Part shown: positions 52,262 to 60,710 of the stretch, piece after piece
Layout of the letters: every line of letters begins with the position of its first letter
Numbering within the stretch: position 1 is the first letter of the stretch
DNA from: Poriferisodalis sp022821985
GTDB lineage: Bacteria; Actinomycetota; Acidimicrobiia; Acidimicrobiales; Poriferisodalaceae
NCBI RefSeq assembly: GCF_965219595.1
Contig: NZ_OZ244781.1
Location: 3,100,001-3,164,000 of the forward strand
Direction: 5' to 3'
DNA: 64,000 bases
Translations under genes and position numbers: made by a program
The notes under the pieces: generated by a model
Databases searched by the model: none
Told to the model about the DNA's origin: nothing
Seen by the model: the letters and a program-made list of their open reading frames with translations, nothing else

Positions 52262-53052
52262 GTCACGTCTCCCGTGCTCCTGCCGATGACGCGCACGGCG
52301 CTGCGGCGGCTCAGCAGCCGCCCCATGAGCACCGCTGTCATGCGGTTGACGGTTCCCGGCACGAAGCGAGGCCCCCGGCCGAGCGCGTCGAGGGTCCGGC
52401 GGGCAGCCTCCTGCGGGCTCAGCATGCCGGGCACCTTCTTGCCGAAGTTCTTCAGATACCCCGGTGTAGGCATGGCCCCGGCGCAGCAAGCGACGACATC
52501 GATGCCGTGCGACCGCAGCTCGTACCACAGGCTCTCGGCGAGGTGGGTGTTGAAGGCCTTGCTCGCTGCATAGACGGCGATGTGAGGCGTGCCCTGCAGG
52601 CCCGACAGCGAGGACATCAGCACTACGGCTCCCCTGCCCCGATCGCACATCGCCGGTACCAACGCCCGCACTGCCAGCATCGGGCCGCGCACGTTGACAT
52701 CCACCGCTTCGGTGATCCCGGGTTCGGAATTGTCCAGGAACGGGCCCAACGGCGCGAACGCCGCGTTGTAGATCACGACTCCCACGTCCAGGCCGCTGGC
52801 TGCGCTCGCAAGCTGCTCGACGAAGGCCGGATCAGCCAGATCGGCCACCACGCAGCGAACCTCGATGCCGTGCCTTCCCGTGAGTTCTTCGGCTACTTCG
52901 GCGAGCAGGTGGCCCCGGCGTGCCAACAGCACCAAGTTCATGCCCCGGGCCGCCAGCTCGGCTGCGAACGCTGCCCCCAGTCCCTCCGAGGCACCGGCCA
53001 CCACCGCCCACGTCCCGTATCTGTCCGGCAGGGAGCGGGGGCGTCGCCTCAC
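52258..53052 (-). CDS. Short-chain dehydrogenase/reductase (SDR)
   Basis: 264-residue SDR. VVAGASEGLGAAFAAELAAR, YNAAFAPLG (NAA in place of NAG), catalytic Ser in VLMSSLSGLQG and Y-x3-K in VYAASKAFNTHL are present. It resembles the hydroxysteroid/3-ketoacyl-type SDRs with a C-terminal extension. The GTG at 53052 overlaps the amidohydrolase stop (GTGA), and its own stop overlaps the sterol reductase start, so three genes are translationally chained. Ketosteroid or terpenoid alcohol as substrate is inferred from context. Confidence 0.85.
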   Translation of the reverse strand: MRRRPRSLPDRYGTWAVVAGASEGLGAAFAAELAARGMNLVLLARRGHLLAEVAEELTGRHGIEVRCVVADLADPAFVEQLASAASGLDVGVVIYNAAFAPLGPFLDNSEPGITEAVDVNVRGPMLAVRALVPAMCDRGRGAVVLMSSLSGLQGTPHIAVYAASKAFNTHLAESLWYELRSHGIDVVACCAGAMPTPGYLKNFGKKVPGMLSPQEAARRTLDALGRGPRFVPGTVNRMTAVLMGRLLSRRSAVRVIGRSTGDVT

Positions 53053-54710
53053 GAGGTGGGCTCGCCCGCGAGCACCGTGTTGACCACACCGATGTCTCGC
53101 AGTGACATCGGGTCGACCTCGTAGGGATCGTCGTCGAGCACGGTGAAGTCGGCCAGCTTGCCGGCCTCGATCGATCCCAGCCGGTCGTCGCGGGCCAGCA
53201 CGTGAGCTGCGTCGATGGTGACCGCACGCAGCGCCCGATCCACCGAGATCCGCTCCCCCGGCGCCATCACGGTCTCGCCGTCGGCGCCTACCCGGTTGAC
53301 GGCGCACCACACGGCCAGCAGCGGCGACAGCGGTGTCACCACGAGGTTGAAGTCGCTGTGCAGCGCGAACGTGGCGCCGGCCCGCTCCAGCGAGCCCAGC
53401 CGGGCCGTGGCCTCGCTGCGGTCCGGGCCGAAGCCGTGATCGGCATGCAGCTGCGCACGGAAGTGCACGAAGTAGATGTTCACGCTGGCCAGCCCGCCGA
53501 GCGCTGCGAGACGCTTCGCCTGCGCCGGTGTCGAGATGCAGTAGTGCTCGATCGTGAAGCGATGGTCGAAGCGCGGCTGTTCGGCCTGCAGCGCAGCGAG
53601 CGTGTCGAGTGTCATGTCGACCGTGCGGTCGCCGTTGGCGTGCGAGTGGATCTGCACCCCCGCCTGCCAGAACGGTCGCATCCGCTCCACCATGTCCTCC
53701 CAGGGCACCTCACCGGTGTGGGCCGTGTCTTCGTCGAGGTATCCGGGCGAGTTCATCACCAGCGTCATCGACGGGTACGAGCCGTCGTTCACGTACTTCA
53801 CACCGTGGGTGTTGAGCCGGTCGTCGCCCTCGGCCCGCTTGCTGGCCAGGAAGTCGAGCATTTCGGCGCCGTAGCTGCGCACGAGTTTCGGCTCGAAGGG
53901 AATCATGTAGATGCGCAGCGGGAACGTGCCCTCGGCGATCGCCGCCGCATGGTCGTCCCACTCGGGCTCGAACCCGTCGGCCATGCCCCACACCAGATCC
54001 GCCGTGGTGGTGACCCCGGCGGCACGGGCCACGGCTCCCATGCGATCGATGGCAGCCCGGCCGGTGCCCGGCCCGAAGATCGACGCCGCAACGGGCCGGT
54101 TGGCCCGCGCCGTCGCCTCGGTCTCCACGAACCAGCCGTTCAGCCGGCCGTCGGGATAGCGGCCCAGGCCGTGACCGATCGAGTCGTCGTCCACGCCGAT
54201 CAGCTCGAGCATCGGCGAGTTCGCGTACACGATGTGCGGCGCGTAAGCGCAGACCCATAGCGGCACGGTGTCGGAGATCCGGTCGAGCATGTCGCGGTCG
54301 AGGTGGCCTTCCTGGCTGGCGGGGTCGTAGCCCCAGGCCGTCAGCGGCTCGCTGGGGTCGGCATGCTCGGCGGCCAACGCCCGAAGCTGGTGCAGCACGG
54401 CGTCACGGCTCGGCAGCCCCTTGCGTATCCCGGTCGGCGAGGCCGAGTCGATGGGCCCGACGTAGTGCAGCCCCATGTAGGTGCCGCTCAGCCGCAGATG
54501 GGTGTGCGGGTCGATGAATCCCGGAAAGATGACCTTGTCGGCGTAGCGGTCGTCGACGTCGTAGGGGTAACGCCGCAGCCACGGCTGCATCGACTCCATC
54601 GAGCCCACCGACACGATGCGTCCGTCTGCAACGGCGACGGCGCTGCCATGGGGCCTGCCGGGGTCCATCGTGTGGATCCGGGCCGCCGGGTACACCGTGA
54701 TGTGCTCCAT
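53049..54710 (-). CDS. YtcJ-like amidohydrolase
   Basis: 553-residue amidohydrolase of the YtcJ (Amidohydro_3) group. HITVYPAARIHTMDPGRPHG opens it; PGFIDPHTHLRLSGTYM has the HxH metal pair; HSHANGDRTVDMTLD and the C-terminal FALHSDFNLV Asp complete the site. Known family members act on amides or lactams; no substrate can be named. Lies between LLM (43-base gap) and SDR genes in the leftward operon; GGGG lies seven bases before the ATG. Confidence 0.85.
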   Translation of the reverse strand: MEHITVYPAARIHTMDPGRPHGSAVAVADGRIVSVGSMESMQPWLRRYPYDVDDRYADKVIFPGFIDPHTHLRLSGTYMGLHYVGPIDSASPTGIRKGLPSRDAVLHQLRALAAEHADPSEPLTAWGYDPASQEGHLDRDMLDRISDTVPLWVCAYAPHIVYANSPMLELIGVDDDSIGHGLGRYPDGRLNGWFVETEATARANRPVAASIFGPGTGRAAIDRMGAVARAAGVTTTADLVWGMADGFEPEWDDHAAAIAEGTFPLRIYMIPFEPKLVRSYGAEMLDFLASKRAEGDDRLNTHGVKYVNDGSYPSMTLVMNSPGYLDEDTAHTGEVPWEDMVERMRPFWQAGVQIHSHANGDRTVDMTLDTLAALQAEQPRFDHRFTIEHYCISTPAQAKRLAALGGLASVNIYFVHFRAQLHADHGFGPDRSEATARLGSLERAGATFALHSDFNLVVTPLSPLLAVWCAVNRVGADGETVMAPGERISVDRALRAVTIDAAHVLARDDRLGSIEAGKLADFTVLDDDPYEVDPMSLRDIGVVNTVLAGEPTS

Positions 54711-54753
54711 GCGCTACCCCGCTCGTGTTGTGAGCTTCCCGCCCGGTTCTAGT

Positions 54754-55641
54754 TCAGCGCACCGACGAGATGAAGGTCTCCAGTGCTGCGATGTGCTCGG
54801 CCGTGTTCTGCAAGTTGGCAGCCGGATTGCCGCCCCACTCGCACGTCGTGCTCTGGCAGTTGATCGAGAAGTGACTGAAGCCCGCAGCCCGGGCGCCGTC
54901 GACGAGTGCCGTCCAGCGGTCCGCTCCGATGCCGTAGTTGGCCTCGCCCTCCAGCGCGAACCGATCCGGGTCGCGCCCTTGGTTGGCAAGCAGCTCCCGC
55001 AGCCGGTCGGCCAGTGCGATGGTGTCGGGCCCCGAGTCGCCGAAGGTGAAGCCGTCGCCCAGGCGAGCAGCGCGCCGCAGGGCCGCCGGGGTGTAACCGC
55101 CGAACCAGATCGGGATGCGCCTTGGGGGCCGGGGCTGGATGCCGGCCCGGTCGATGCGGTGAAACTCGCTCGTGTAGTCGATGACGTCGTTGTCCCACAG
55201 CGCGCGGATCACGGCGATCTGGTCGTCCAGCAGCGCACCGCGCCGGTCCCAGTCGGCGCCGAGCGACTCGTATTCGACGTAGTTCCAGCCAGAGCCCACG
55301 CCCAGCCGGAAGCGCCCGCCCGACAGCAGGTCGACTTCGGCCGCCTGCTTGGCCACAAGTGCAGCCTGACGCTGCGGCAGGATGATGATGCCGGTCTCGA
55401 ACTCGATGGTGCTGGTGACGCCGGCCAGGTAGCCGAAGAGCACGAACGGCTCGTGGAAGTCGTCGCGCTCGGTGTATGGACCCCAGAAGGCCGGCTCTCG
55501 CCCGGCATGCTCGGCGCCGAGCACATGGTCGTAGGTGACGATGTGGGAGTAGCCGAGCGATTCGGCGGCCTGCGCCCAGTCGCGCAGGGCGAGCGGGTCC
55601 GAGCCGATCTCGCACGTCGGCAGGACGGCACCGAGTTTCAT
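54754..55641 (-). CDS. LLM-class F420-dependent oxidoreductase (TIGR03619-like)
   Basis: 295-residue luciferase-fold enzyme of the F420 type. MKLGAVLPTCEIGSDPLALR, TYDHVLGAEHAGREPAFWGP and GRFRLGVGSGWNYVEYESLG (GSGWN motif) are typical. It could reduce or dehydrogenate a hydrophobic substrate with F420H2. Member of the P450/sterol-reductase operon (34 bases after the P450 stop, 43 before the amidohydrolase start). Confidence 0.86.
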   Translation of the reverse strand: MKLGAVLPTCEIGSDPLALRDWAQAAESLGYSHIVTYDHVLGAEHAGREPAFWGPYTERDDFHEPFVLFGYLAGVTSTIEFETGIIILPQRQAALVAKQAAEVDLLSGGRFRLGVGSGWNYVEYESLGADWDRRGALLDDQIAVIRALWDNDVIDYTSEFHRIDRAGIQPRPPRRIPIWFGGYTPAALRRAARLGDGFTFGDSGPDTIALADRLRELLANQGRDPDRFALEGEANYGIGADRWTALVDGARAAGFSHFSINCQSTTCEWGGNPAANLQNTAEHIAALETFISSVR

Positions 55642-55675
55642 GGGCCGAACTTCATGGACTTGTTGCTTCGCCGGG

Positions 55676-56896
55676 TCAGTCCAGGATCCGGATGGGCACG
55701 CTGCGGGGGCCGCGGATCGGACCCACCGACCACTTCACCTCATCGGGCTCGACGGCCAGCTCGAAGTTCGGGTAGCGCTCCAGCCAAGCAGTGAGCCCCA
55801 CTCGCAGCTCCATGCGCGCCAAGTTCGAGCCCAGGCACCGGTGTACTCCCACCCCGAACGCCATGTGCCGGTTGTTCTGGCGGTCCAGGATCAACTCGTC
55901 GGGATTCTCGAAGTAGTCCGGGTCGCGATTCGCCGACGGGTACGACAGCAGCACCCGGCGGCCGCCCGACACTGGACAGCCCGCGATGTCGGCGTCCTCT
56001 GTGATGTACCGGGCAATCGTGACCGGGCTGTAGAAGCGCAGGAACTCCTCAATGGCCGTGGGCATCAACTCCGGTTCGTTCACCAGCCGCTTGAGGTCGT
56101 CCGGGTGCGAACCGAGATGGAACAACATGGAACCCAGCGTCGACCACGTCGTGTCGATGCCGCCGAGCATCAGCACGAACAGCGCGCCGATGCGCTCCTT
56201 GCGCCCGAACGGGCGGGTGCTGCCGTCGCCCAGCTCAGCTTCGGCGTTCAGCACCATGGTCACCAGGTCTTCGGGCGCGTCGTCGCCCATTGCTTCACGA
56301 TCCGCCAGTTGGGCCGCGAAGAACTGCTGCACTTCGCTGGCGGCTTTGCGGGCGATGTCCAGGTCGATCTGGCCCTCCTTGAGCATCCCGTCCACCCATT
56401 GCCGGAATGTCGGACCCATCTCTGCTGAGACCCCGAACAGGTGGCCCATGACCTCGACGGGCAGCAGTTGTGCGAAGTCGAGGGCGCCGTCCACCAGCTT
56501 GCGATCGCCGACGTCGTCCAGCAGTCGTTCGGCCATGGCGACAACCGTCGGCTCCAGCTCGTCGGTGGCCTTCGGGCTGAAGGACGGCAGCAGCGGCCGG
56601 CGCACCGGGCCGTGCTCGGGCGGATCCAGCGTGATCGGGGACAGGTCGAGCTTGATGTTGTCGGGATGATTGGTGTTGACCGCGGTGATGCAATTCGAGA
56701 ACGTGTCGGTAGCACGGGCGGTCTCGACGATGTCGTCGTGACGGGTCACCAGGTACGCGCCGTAGAACCGCTCGGTCTGGGCGACTGGGCAGCGCTCTCG
56801 CAGGTCAGCCAGGATCTCAGGTCCCTTCGCGGCCCACTCCTCGCTGAGATGGTCAAAATCTGTCGCCCAGTCGGTGACAGGTGGTCGTTCTGACAT
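55676..56896 (-). CDS. Cytochrome P450
   Basis: 406-residue bacterial class I P450. I-helix GGIDTT (245-250), ExxR E284-R287, and the heme loop FGVGVHRCLG with the thiolate Cys at 354. N-terminus has no membrane anchor; the residues before MSERPPVTDW are not protein-like, so the ATG at 56896 is the start. No ferredoxin or reductase gene is adjacent. First gene of the leftward operon with sterol reductase, SDR and F420 enzyme, so hydroxylation of a sterol or terpenoid is plausible. Confidence 0.9.
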   Translation of the reverse strand: MSERPPVTDWATDFDHLSEEWAAKGPEILADLRERCPVAQTERFYGAYLVTRHDDIVETARATDTFSNCITAVNTNHPDNIKLDLSPITLDPPEHGPVRRPLLPSFSPKATDELEPTVVAMAERLLDDVGDRKLVDGALDFAQLLPVEVMGHLFGVSAEMGPTFRQWVDGMLKEGQIDLDIARKAASEVQQFFAAQLADREAMGDDAPEDLVTMVLNAEAELGDGSTRPFGRKERIGALFVLMLGGIDTTWSTLGSMLFHLGSHPDDLKRLVNEPELMPTAIEEFLRFYSPVTIARYITEDADIAGCPVSGGRRVLLSYPSANRDPDYFENPDELILDRQNNRHMAFGVGVHRCLGSNLARMELRVGLTAWLERYPNFELAVEPDEVKWSVGPIRGPRSVPIRILD

Positions 56897-57134
56897 GTCG
56901 GTCGGCGCTCCACTCCTGGCAACTGCCGCGGATTCGTGACGGTACGCACGGACGCAGCCAGCGATCCGCACGGGTATCGATGGTATTCCGCTCGCGGTTC
57001 CCTGCGCCGGAGTTCCCGGGCGACGGTCACTGCGTACAGCTCCTGCGTAAGCGCGGCACGACGCGCGGCACTGCATCGGGTCGGCACGACGCAGGGCCGC
57101 AGCGTCGATTCGGCACGGCGCGTACCGTGGAGGC

Positions 57135-58307
57135 GTGCCGCTCGATGTCATCGGGATGATCGGCGTGTCGCCGCCCAAGGACGACTCGACTGTGCACGTC
57201 ATCGAGGGCGGGCTGTCTCGCCAGTTCCTCGAGGACTTCAGCCGTGCGCACGACGAGGCCGGCTTCGACCTAGTGCTGGTGGGCTACACCTCCACCTCGG
57301 CCGACGGATGGTCGGTCGCCACCCACGCAGCCTCGGTGACCGAGCGGCTCGGCTACCTCGTGGCACACCGGCCGGGCTTCGTGGCCCCCACGCTGGCGGC
57401 GCGCAAGGCGGCCACATTCGACCAGCTCAGTGGCGGGCGCTTCGCACTGCACATCATCGCCGGGGCCAGCGACAAGGACAATCAGCGCGACGGCGACTAC
57501 CTGCCGAAGGCCGAGCGCTATGCCCGTGCCGGCGAGTACATCGACGTGATGCGCCGCACCTGGACCTCAACCGAGCCCTTCGACCACGACGGGCCGTACT
57601 ACCGGTTCAGCAACGTGCGTGCAGATGTCCAGCCGCTGCAGCAGCCGTCGCCGCCCGTCTTCTTCGGGGGCTCCAGCGAAGAAGCGCTGGAGATGGGAGC
57701 GCAGCGCTGCGACGTGTACGCCATCTACGCGGAGCCACGCGCCGCGGTGGCCGAGCGGTTCGACGACTTCCGCCGCCGGGCCGCTTCCTACGGGCGCACG
57801 CCGCGTTTCTCGATCAGCGTCCGACCCATCCTCGGCGACACCGAAGGCGAGGCCTGGGACCGGGCTCATCGCATCTTGAGTGGCATCGAGGCCGCCGGCA
57901 CCGACAAGCTGACTGTGGCAGGCAGTCACCGAGGCAAGCCGTACGACCACGGCGGCGAGCGGATGCTGGGCTATGCCGCCGCGAGCGACGTACACGACGA
58001 GCGACTGTGGCTCAAGATCGCCGCAGCCACCGGCGCTCCCGGCAACACCTCGTGCCTCGTCGGCACGCCTGAGCAAGTGGCCGACGCAATCCTGCGCTAC
58101 TACCGGCTCGGCATACCGGCTGACGGCGGTGTGAGCGATATGGGCTACGTGCTGATCCGAGGCTTTGACCCCTTCAACGACGCCGTCGACTTCGGCCGCG
58201 AGCTGATCCCCCGGATCAAGGCGGGAGTAGCCGAGCTCGATGCGGCTTCGAGCCCCAGCAAGGACGCCGACAACCCCGGCGAGACTGCCCTGGCCGCTGC
58301 CGACTGA
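57135..58307 (+). CDS. SsuD/SfnG-like FMNH2-dependent monooxygenase
   Basis: 390-residue LLM enzyme of the alkanesulfonate-monooxygenase branch. AATFDQLSGGRFALHIIAGA, KDNQRDGDYLPKAERYARAG and the WTSTEPFDHDGPYYRF segment match SsuD-type proteins, which oxidise sulfonates or dimethyl sulfone and release sulfite or sulfinate. GTG start. Divergent from the P450. No ssuE-like reductase is adjacent. Sulfur substrate assignment is from family resemblance only. Confidence 0.83.
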   Translation: MPLDVIGMIGVSPPKDDSTVHVIEGGLSRQFLEDFSRAHDEAGFDLVLVGYTSTSADGWSVATHAASVTERLGYLVAHRPGFVAPTLAARKAATFDQLSGGRFALHIIAGASDKDNQRDGDYLPKAERYARAGEYIDVMRRTWTSTEPFDHDGPYYRFSNVRADVQPLQQPSPPVFFGGSSEEALEMGAQRCDVYAIYAEPRAAVAERFDDFRRRAASYGRTPRFSISVRPILGDTEGEAWDRAHRILSGIEAAGTDKLTVAGSHRGKPYDHGGERMLGYAAASDVHDERLWLKIAAATGAPGNTSCLVGTPEQVADAILRYYRLGIPADGGVSDMGYVLIRGFDPFNDAVDFGRELIPRIKAGVAELDAASSPSKDADNPGETALAAAD

Positions 58308-58383
58308 GACTTCGGCCGCAACATCGACCCCGCCACCCACGAAGTCGTCGAACAACGAGAACATCTGACCTCGGGAGAACGCA

Positions 58384-59175
58384 ATGCTGGACATGGACCT
58401 GTCAGGACGAGTGGCGCTGGTGACCGGCGCCAGCAAGGGAATCGGCGAAGCCGCCGTGCGGCTGCTGGCCGACCACGGAGCATTGGTGGCGTTCTGCGCG
58501 AGAGGCAGCGAAGCTGTGGAGTCGCTGGCCTCCTATTCGCCCCCATCGGGCACCGGCGCGGTTCGGGGATACACCGCCGACATGGCCGATGCCGATTCCA
58601 CACAGCAGTTCCTGGATGCCGCAACTGCCGATGCGGGCCCAGCAGACATCCTGGTCAATAACGTCGGCGCATCGCCGTCGCGCAACTTCTTGTTCATGTC
58701 TGACGACGACTGGAGCGATCTGCACCAGCTCAACCTGATGTCAGCGGTGAGATGCACCCGGCACTGCTTGCCCCACATGCGCAAGCAGAAATGGGGACGG
58801 GTCGTGATGGTGGCGACAGGTGCCGCATTCTCACCCAACCCTGCCCTCATCGACTACGCCGCAACCAAGGCTGCGATGGTCGCGACGGCCAAAGCGCTGG
58901 CCACCAAGTACGGCGCCGACAACGTGCTCACCAACACCATCATCCCCGGCCTGATCCGTACCGATATGTGGGAACGAGCTGCGGCGGAGATCGCCGAGGC
59001 CAACGACACCGATGCCGAGGCCATCTTCGCCCGCAACTCCACCGGTGTGCCCCAAGGCCGCTACGGCACACCTGAAGAGGTTGCCTCCGGGATCGTGTTC
59101 CTGGCCAGCAATGCCGCCAACTACATCAACGGCAGCTGCCTGACCATCGATGGCGGCGTCGCCAGTTACATCTGA
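58384..59175 (+). CDS. Short-chain dehydrogenase/reductase (SDR)
   Basis: 263-residue classical SDR with TGASKGIGEAAVRLLADHG, NNVGASPS, VMVATGAAFSPNP and Y-x3-K in DYAATKAAMVATAKALATKY. It is missing the usual Ser at the catalytic triad position (VATG), so Thr or a neighbouring residue must serve. It lies 77 bases after the SsuD-like gene, in the same direction. 3-oxoacyl or aldehyde-type reduction is typical. Confidence 0.85.
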   Translation: MLDMDLSGRVALVTGASKGIGEAAVRLLADHGALVAFCARGSEAVESLASYSPPSGTGAVRGYTADMADADSTQQFLDAATADAGPADILVNNVGASPSRNFLFMSDDDWSDLHQLNLMSAVRCTRHCLPHMRKQKWGRVVMVATGAAFSPNPALIDYAATKAAMVATAKALATKYGADNVLTNTIIPGLIRTDMWERAAAEIAEANDTDAEAIFARNSTGVPQGRYGTPEEVASGIVFLASNAANYINGSCLTIDGGVASYI

Positions 59176-59284
59176 CCTTCCACAACTTGATCTGCCGCGG
59201 CGTGCCGCGCCCGTGGGCCACACCCGCTGTTGCCGCCGCCCGGCCGCGGCTCTGAAACGTCGCACGTCCGCGGGCTAGCTTTCG

Positions 59285-59300
59285 GGGCGCAGTGGCGCCC
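59285..59300. other. Small hairpin upstream of acyl-CoA dehydrogenase
   Basis: GGGCGC at 59285-59290 and GCGCCC at 59295-59300 around AGTG. It is 57 bases before the start at 59357; it could be a terminator of the SDR or part of a leader. The rest of 59176-59356 shows no other signal. Confidence 0.3.
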
Positions 59301-59356
59301 GCTCACCGAAGGGTGCCGACCTCGCCCCACCTCACCGACGAAACGGGAGCACCGAC

Positions 59357-60595
59357 ATGGCGCACGCCTACACCGACAAGGGCCTCGAGATGCAGGAGGC
59401 CGTCAAGTCGTTCATGGACGATCACATCTATCCCAACGAGGAGGAGTACAACGAGCAGTACGAAGAGCTCGTAGCCGCCGGGCAGGTGCACGCCACCCCG
59501 GCGATCATGGAGAAGCTCAAGGCGGCGGCGCGCGAACGCGGCCTGTGGAACCTGTTCATCCCCCACCTCGACCCGCAGGCGCCCGGCACCAAGCTCTCCA
59601 ACCTCGACTACTCGCCGATCTCCGAAGAACTCGGCAAGGTGTCGTTCAGCTCCGAGGCGCTGAACTGCGCGGCACCTGACACCGGCAACATGGAGATTCT
59701 GAACCTGTACGGCTCCGAGCGGGTCAAGCAGCAGTACCTGGCACCGCTGCTGGAGGGAGAGTTCCGCTCGACCTTTTCCATGACCGAGCCCGAGGTTGCC
59801 AGCTCGGATGCCTCCAACATCCGCCTGCGGATCGACAAGGACGGCGACGAGTACGTGCTGAACGGGCGCAAGTGGTTCTCCTCGAACGCGCTGCGGCCCG
59901 AGTGCAAAGTGCTCATCGTGATGGGCAAGAACGACCCCGACGGCCCGCGCCATCGCCAGCAGTCGATGATCGTGGTGCCCCGCGACGCAGAAGGCATCAC
60001 GGTGGAACGCGACCCGCTGGTGTTCGGCTACCACCACCGGGGCGGTCATCCCGAGTTGGTGTACGAGAACGTGCGCGTGCCCGAGGACCACATCCTCGGA
60101 GGCGAGGGCGAGGGATTCGCCATCAGCCAGGCCCGGCTAGGCCCCGGACGCATCCACCACTGCATGCGCTCGATCGGCGTAGCCGAACGGGCACTCGAGT
60201 ACATGTGCAAGCGGGCGCTCGAACGCCACACCTTCGGCAAGTCGGTTGCCCAGCAAGGCCTCATCCAAGACTGGATCGCCGAAGCACGCATCGAGATCGA
60301 CCAGGCCCGCGAGTATGTGCTGCATGTGGCACATCTGATGGACACCATCGGCAACAAGGCCGCCGCGCAGGAGATCTCCGGCATCAAGGTGGTGGTGCCC
60401 AACATGGCGCTGAAGATCATCGATCGGGCCATCCAGGTGCACGGCGCCGGCGGCGTCACCCAGTTCTTCCCGCTGGCCGAGATGTACGCCCAGATGCGGA
60501 CGCTGCGGATCGCTGACGGCCCCGACGAGGTCCACAAGATGACTATCGCCCGCCGCGAACTCCGCCGCCACGACCCCGACTTCCGGATGTCGTAA
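59357..60595 (+). CDS. Acyl-CoA dehydrogenase
   Basis: 412-residue acyl-CoA dehydrogenase family enzyme. FRSTFSMTEPEVASSDASNI is the substrate-FAD motif, GRKWFSSNALRPECKVLIVM the middle domain, and GAGGVTQFFPLAEMYAQMRT and IADGPDEVHKMTIARREL the C-terminal FAD-adenine site. This ending is that of the ACAD10/11-like group acting on hydroxylated or long-chain acyl-CoAs. Start preceded by GGGAG. Convergent with the nitroreductase; tandem palindromes lie between. Confidence 0.9.
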   Translation: MAHAYTDKGLEMQEAVKSFMDDHIYPNEEEYNEQYEELVAAGQVHATPAIMEKLKAAARERGLWNLFIPHLDPQAPGTKLSNLDYSPISEELGKVSFSSEALNCAAPDTGNMEILNLYGSERVKQQYLAPLLEGEFRSTFSMTEPEVASSDASNIRLRIDKDGDEYVLNGRKWFSSNALRPECKVLIVMGKNDPDGPRHRQQSMIVVPRDAEGITVERDPLVFGYHHRGGHPELVYENVRVPEDHILGGEGEGFAISQARLGPGRIHHCMRSIGVAERALEYMCKRALERHTFGKSVAQQGLIQDWIAEARIEIDQAREYVLHVAHLMDTIGNKAAAQEISGIKVVVPNMALKIIDRAIQVHGAGGVTQFFPLAEMYAQMRTLRIADGPDEVHKMTIARRELRRHDPDFRMS

Positions 60596-60603
60596 GACTT
60601 CCG

Positions 60604-60710
60604 GAACATCAAACACAGCCGGATGAGCTAGCTCATCCGAAACATCAGACACAGCAGGATGTCCTAGGACATCCTGAACATCAGATACGGCGGATGAGCT
60701 AGCTCTTGAG
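60604..60710. repeat. Three tandem ~36-bp units, each with a palindrome
   Basis: Each unit starts GAA(A)CATCA and ends in a palindrome. Unit 1 (60604-60638) has CGGATGAGCTAGCTCATCCG at 60620-60639, perfect over 20 bases. Unit 2 (60639-60675) has a perfect 22-base palindrome at 60655-60676 with core GGATGTCCTAGGACATCC. Unit 3 (from 60676) has CGGATGAGCTAGCTC, then enters the end of the nitroreductase gene. The two perfect palindromes differ at four core bases in a paired manner. It lies between convergent genes. Confidence 0.85.

Noticed and set aside
60604..60710. A CRISPR array
   Set aside because: Units are contiguous, with diverged copies and no spacers; no cas genes.
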